This document shows, piece after piece, positions 5,340-5,347 of a stretch of 5,347 bases of DNA (the stretch's first letter is position 1; every line of letters starts with the position of its first letter). The position numbers and the translations under genes are program-made. The notes under the pieces were generated by a model that saw only the letters and a program-made list of their open reading frames with translations, was not told where the DNA came from and did no database searches. The stretch comes from an uncultured bacterium (GTDB lineage Bacteria; Bacillota; Clostridia; Oscillospirales; Ruminococcaceae). The DNA lies in contig CAJMQZ010000126.1 in assembly GCA_905215595.1 (NCBI GenBank), positions 1 through 5,347 on the forward strand, given 5' to 3'.

Positions 5340-5347
5340 CACGGGAG

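Noticed and set aside
3879..5342. Minus-strand open frame of 487 codons antisense to the antiporter
   Set aside because: The translation is a low-complexity His/Gln/Gly-rich shadow of a GC-rich membrane-protein gene. It has no ribosome site or motif and runs through the terminator.

Overview
The window looks like ordinary chromosome from a strictly anaerobic, GC-rich Gram-positive member of the Clostridia. The gene content, the strong GGAGG-type ribosome sites and the character of the proteins most resemble Faecalibacterium and relatives (Oscillospiraceae). That placement is inference from general familiarity, not a database match. I see no phage, insertion sequence, CRISPR array, tRNA or rRNA.

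Layout. (1) Positions 1-739 (+) hold the last 29 codons of nrdD (class III anaerobic ribonucleotide reductase, including its glycyl-radical glycine) and complete nrdG (its radical-SAM activase). A strong hairpin sits between the two genes. (2) A rod-like bidirectional terminator at about 755-829 separates nrdG from the convergent gene recQ (830-2404, -). RecQ is a helicase that keeps its zinc site and HRDC domain but has no room for the usual winged-helix domain. (3) A 249-base divergent spacer (2405-2653) carries extended -10 promoters for recQ and for a family 2 glycosyltransferase (2654-3682, +), plus a stem-loop in the glycosyltransferase leader. (4) A textbook intrinsic terminator (3706-3733) closes that gene. 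(5) A separate transcription unit follows: a TTGCTT/TATACT promoter, a structured leader of about 130 bases, and a PF00999-type cation:proton antiporter (3939-5234, +). It ends in a second inverted repeat and a 16-bp-stem terminator (5299-5339).

Functional picture. NrdD and NrdG form one system for making deoxynucleotides without oxygen. RecQ (repair and recombination), the glycosyltransferase (cell-surface or other glycan, substrate unknown) and the antiporter (pH and cation homeostasis) each look like an independent single-gene unit with its own promoter and terminator.

I found no convincing new multi-gene system. The best candidates for a second look are the antiporter leader, where one segment can pair with the ribosome-binding region in competition with two local hairpins; the RecQ without a winged helix; and the hairpin inside nrdDG. 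All structural statements come from reading complementarity by eye. No folding or homology search was run.
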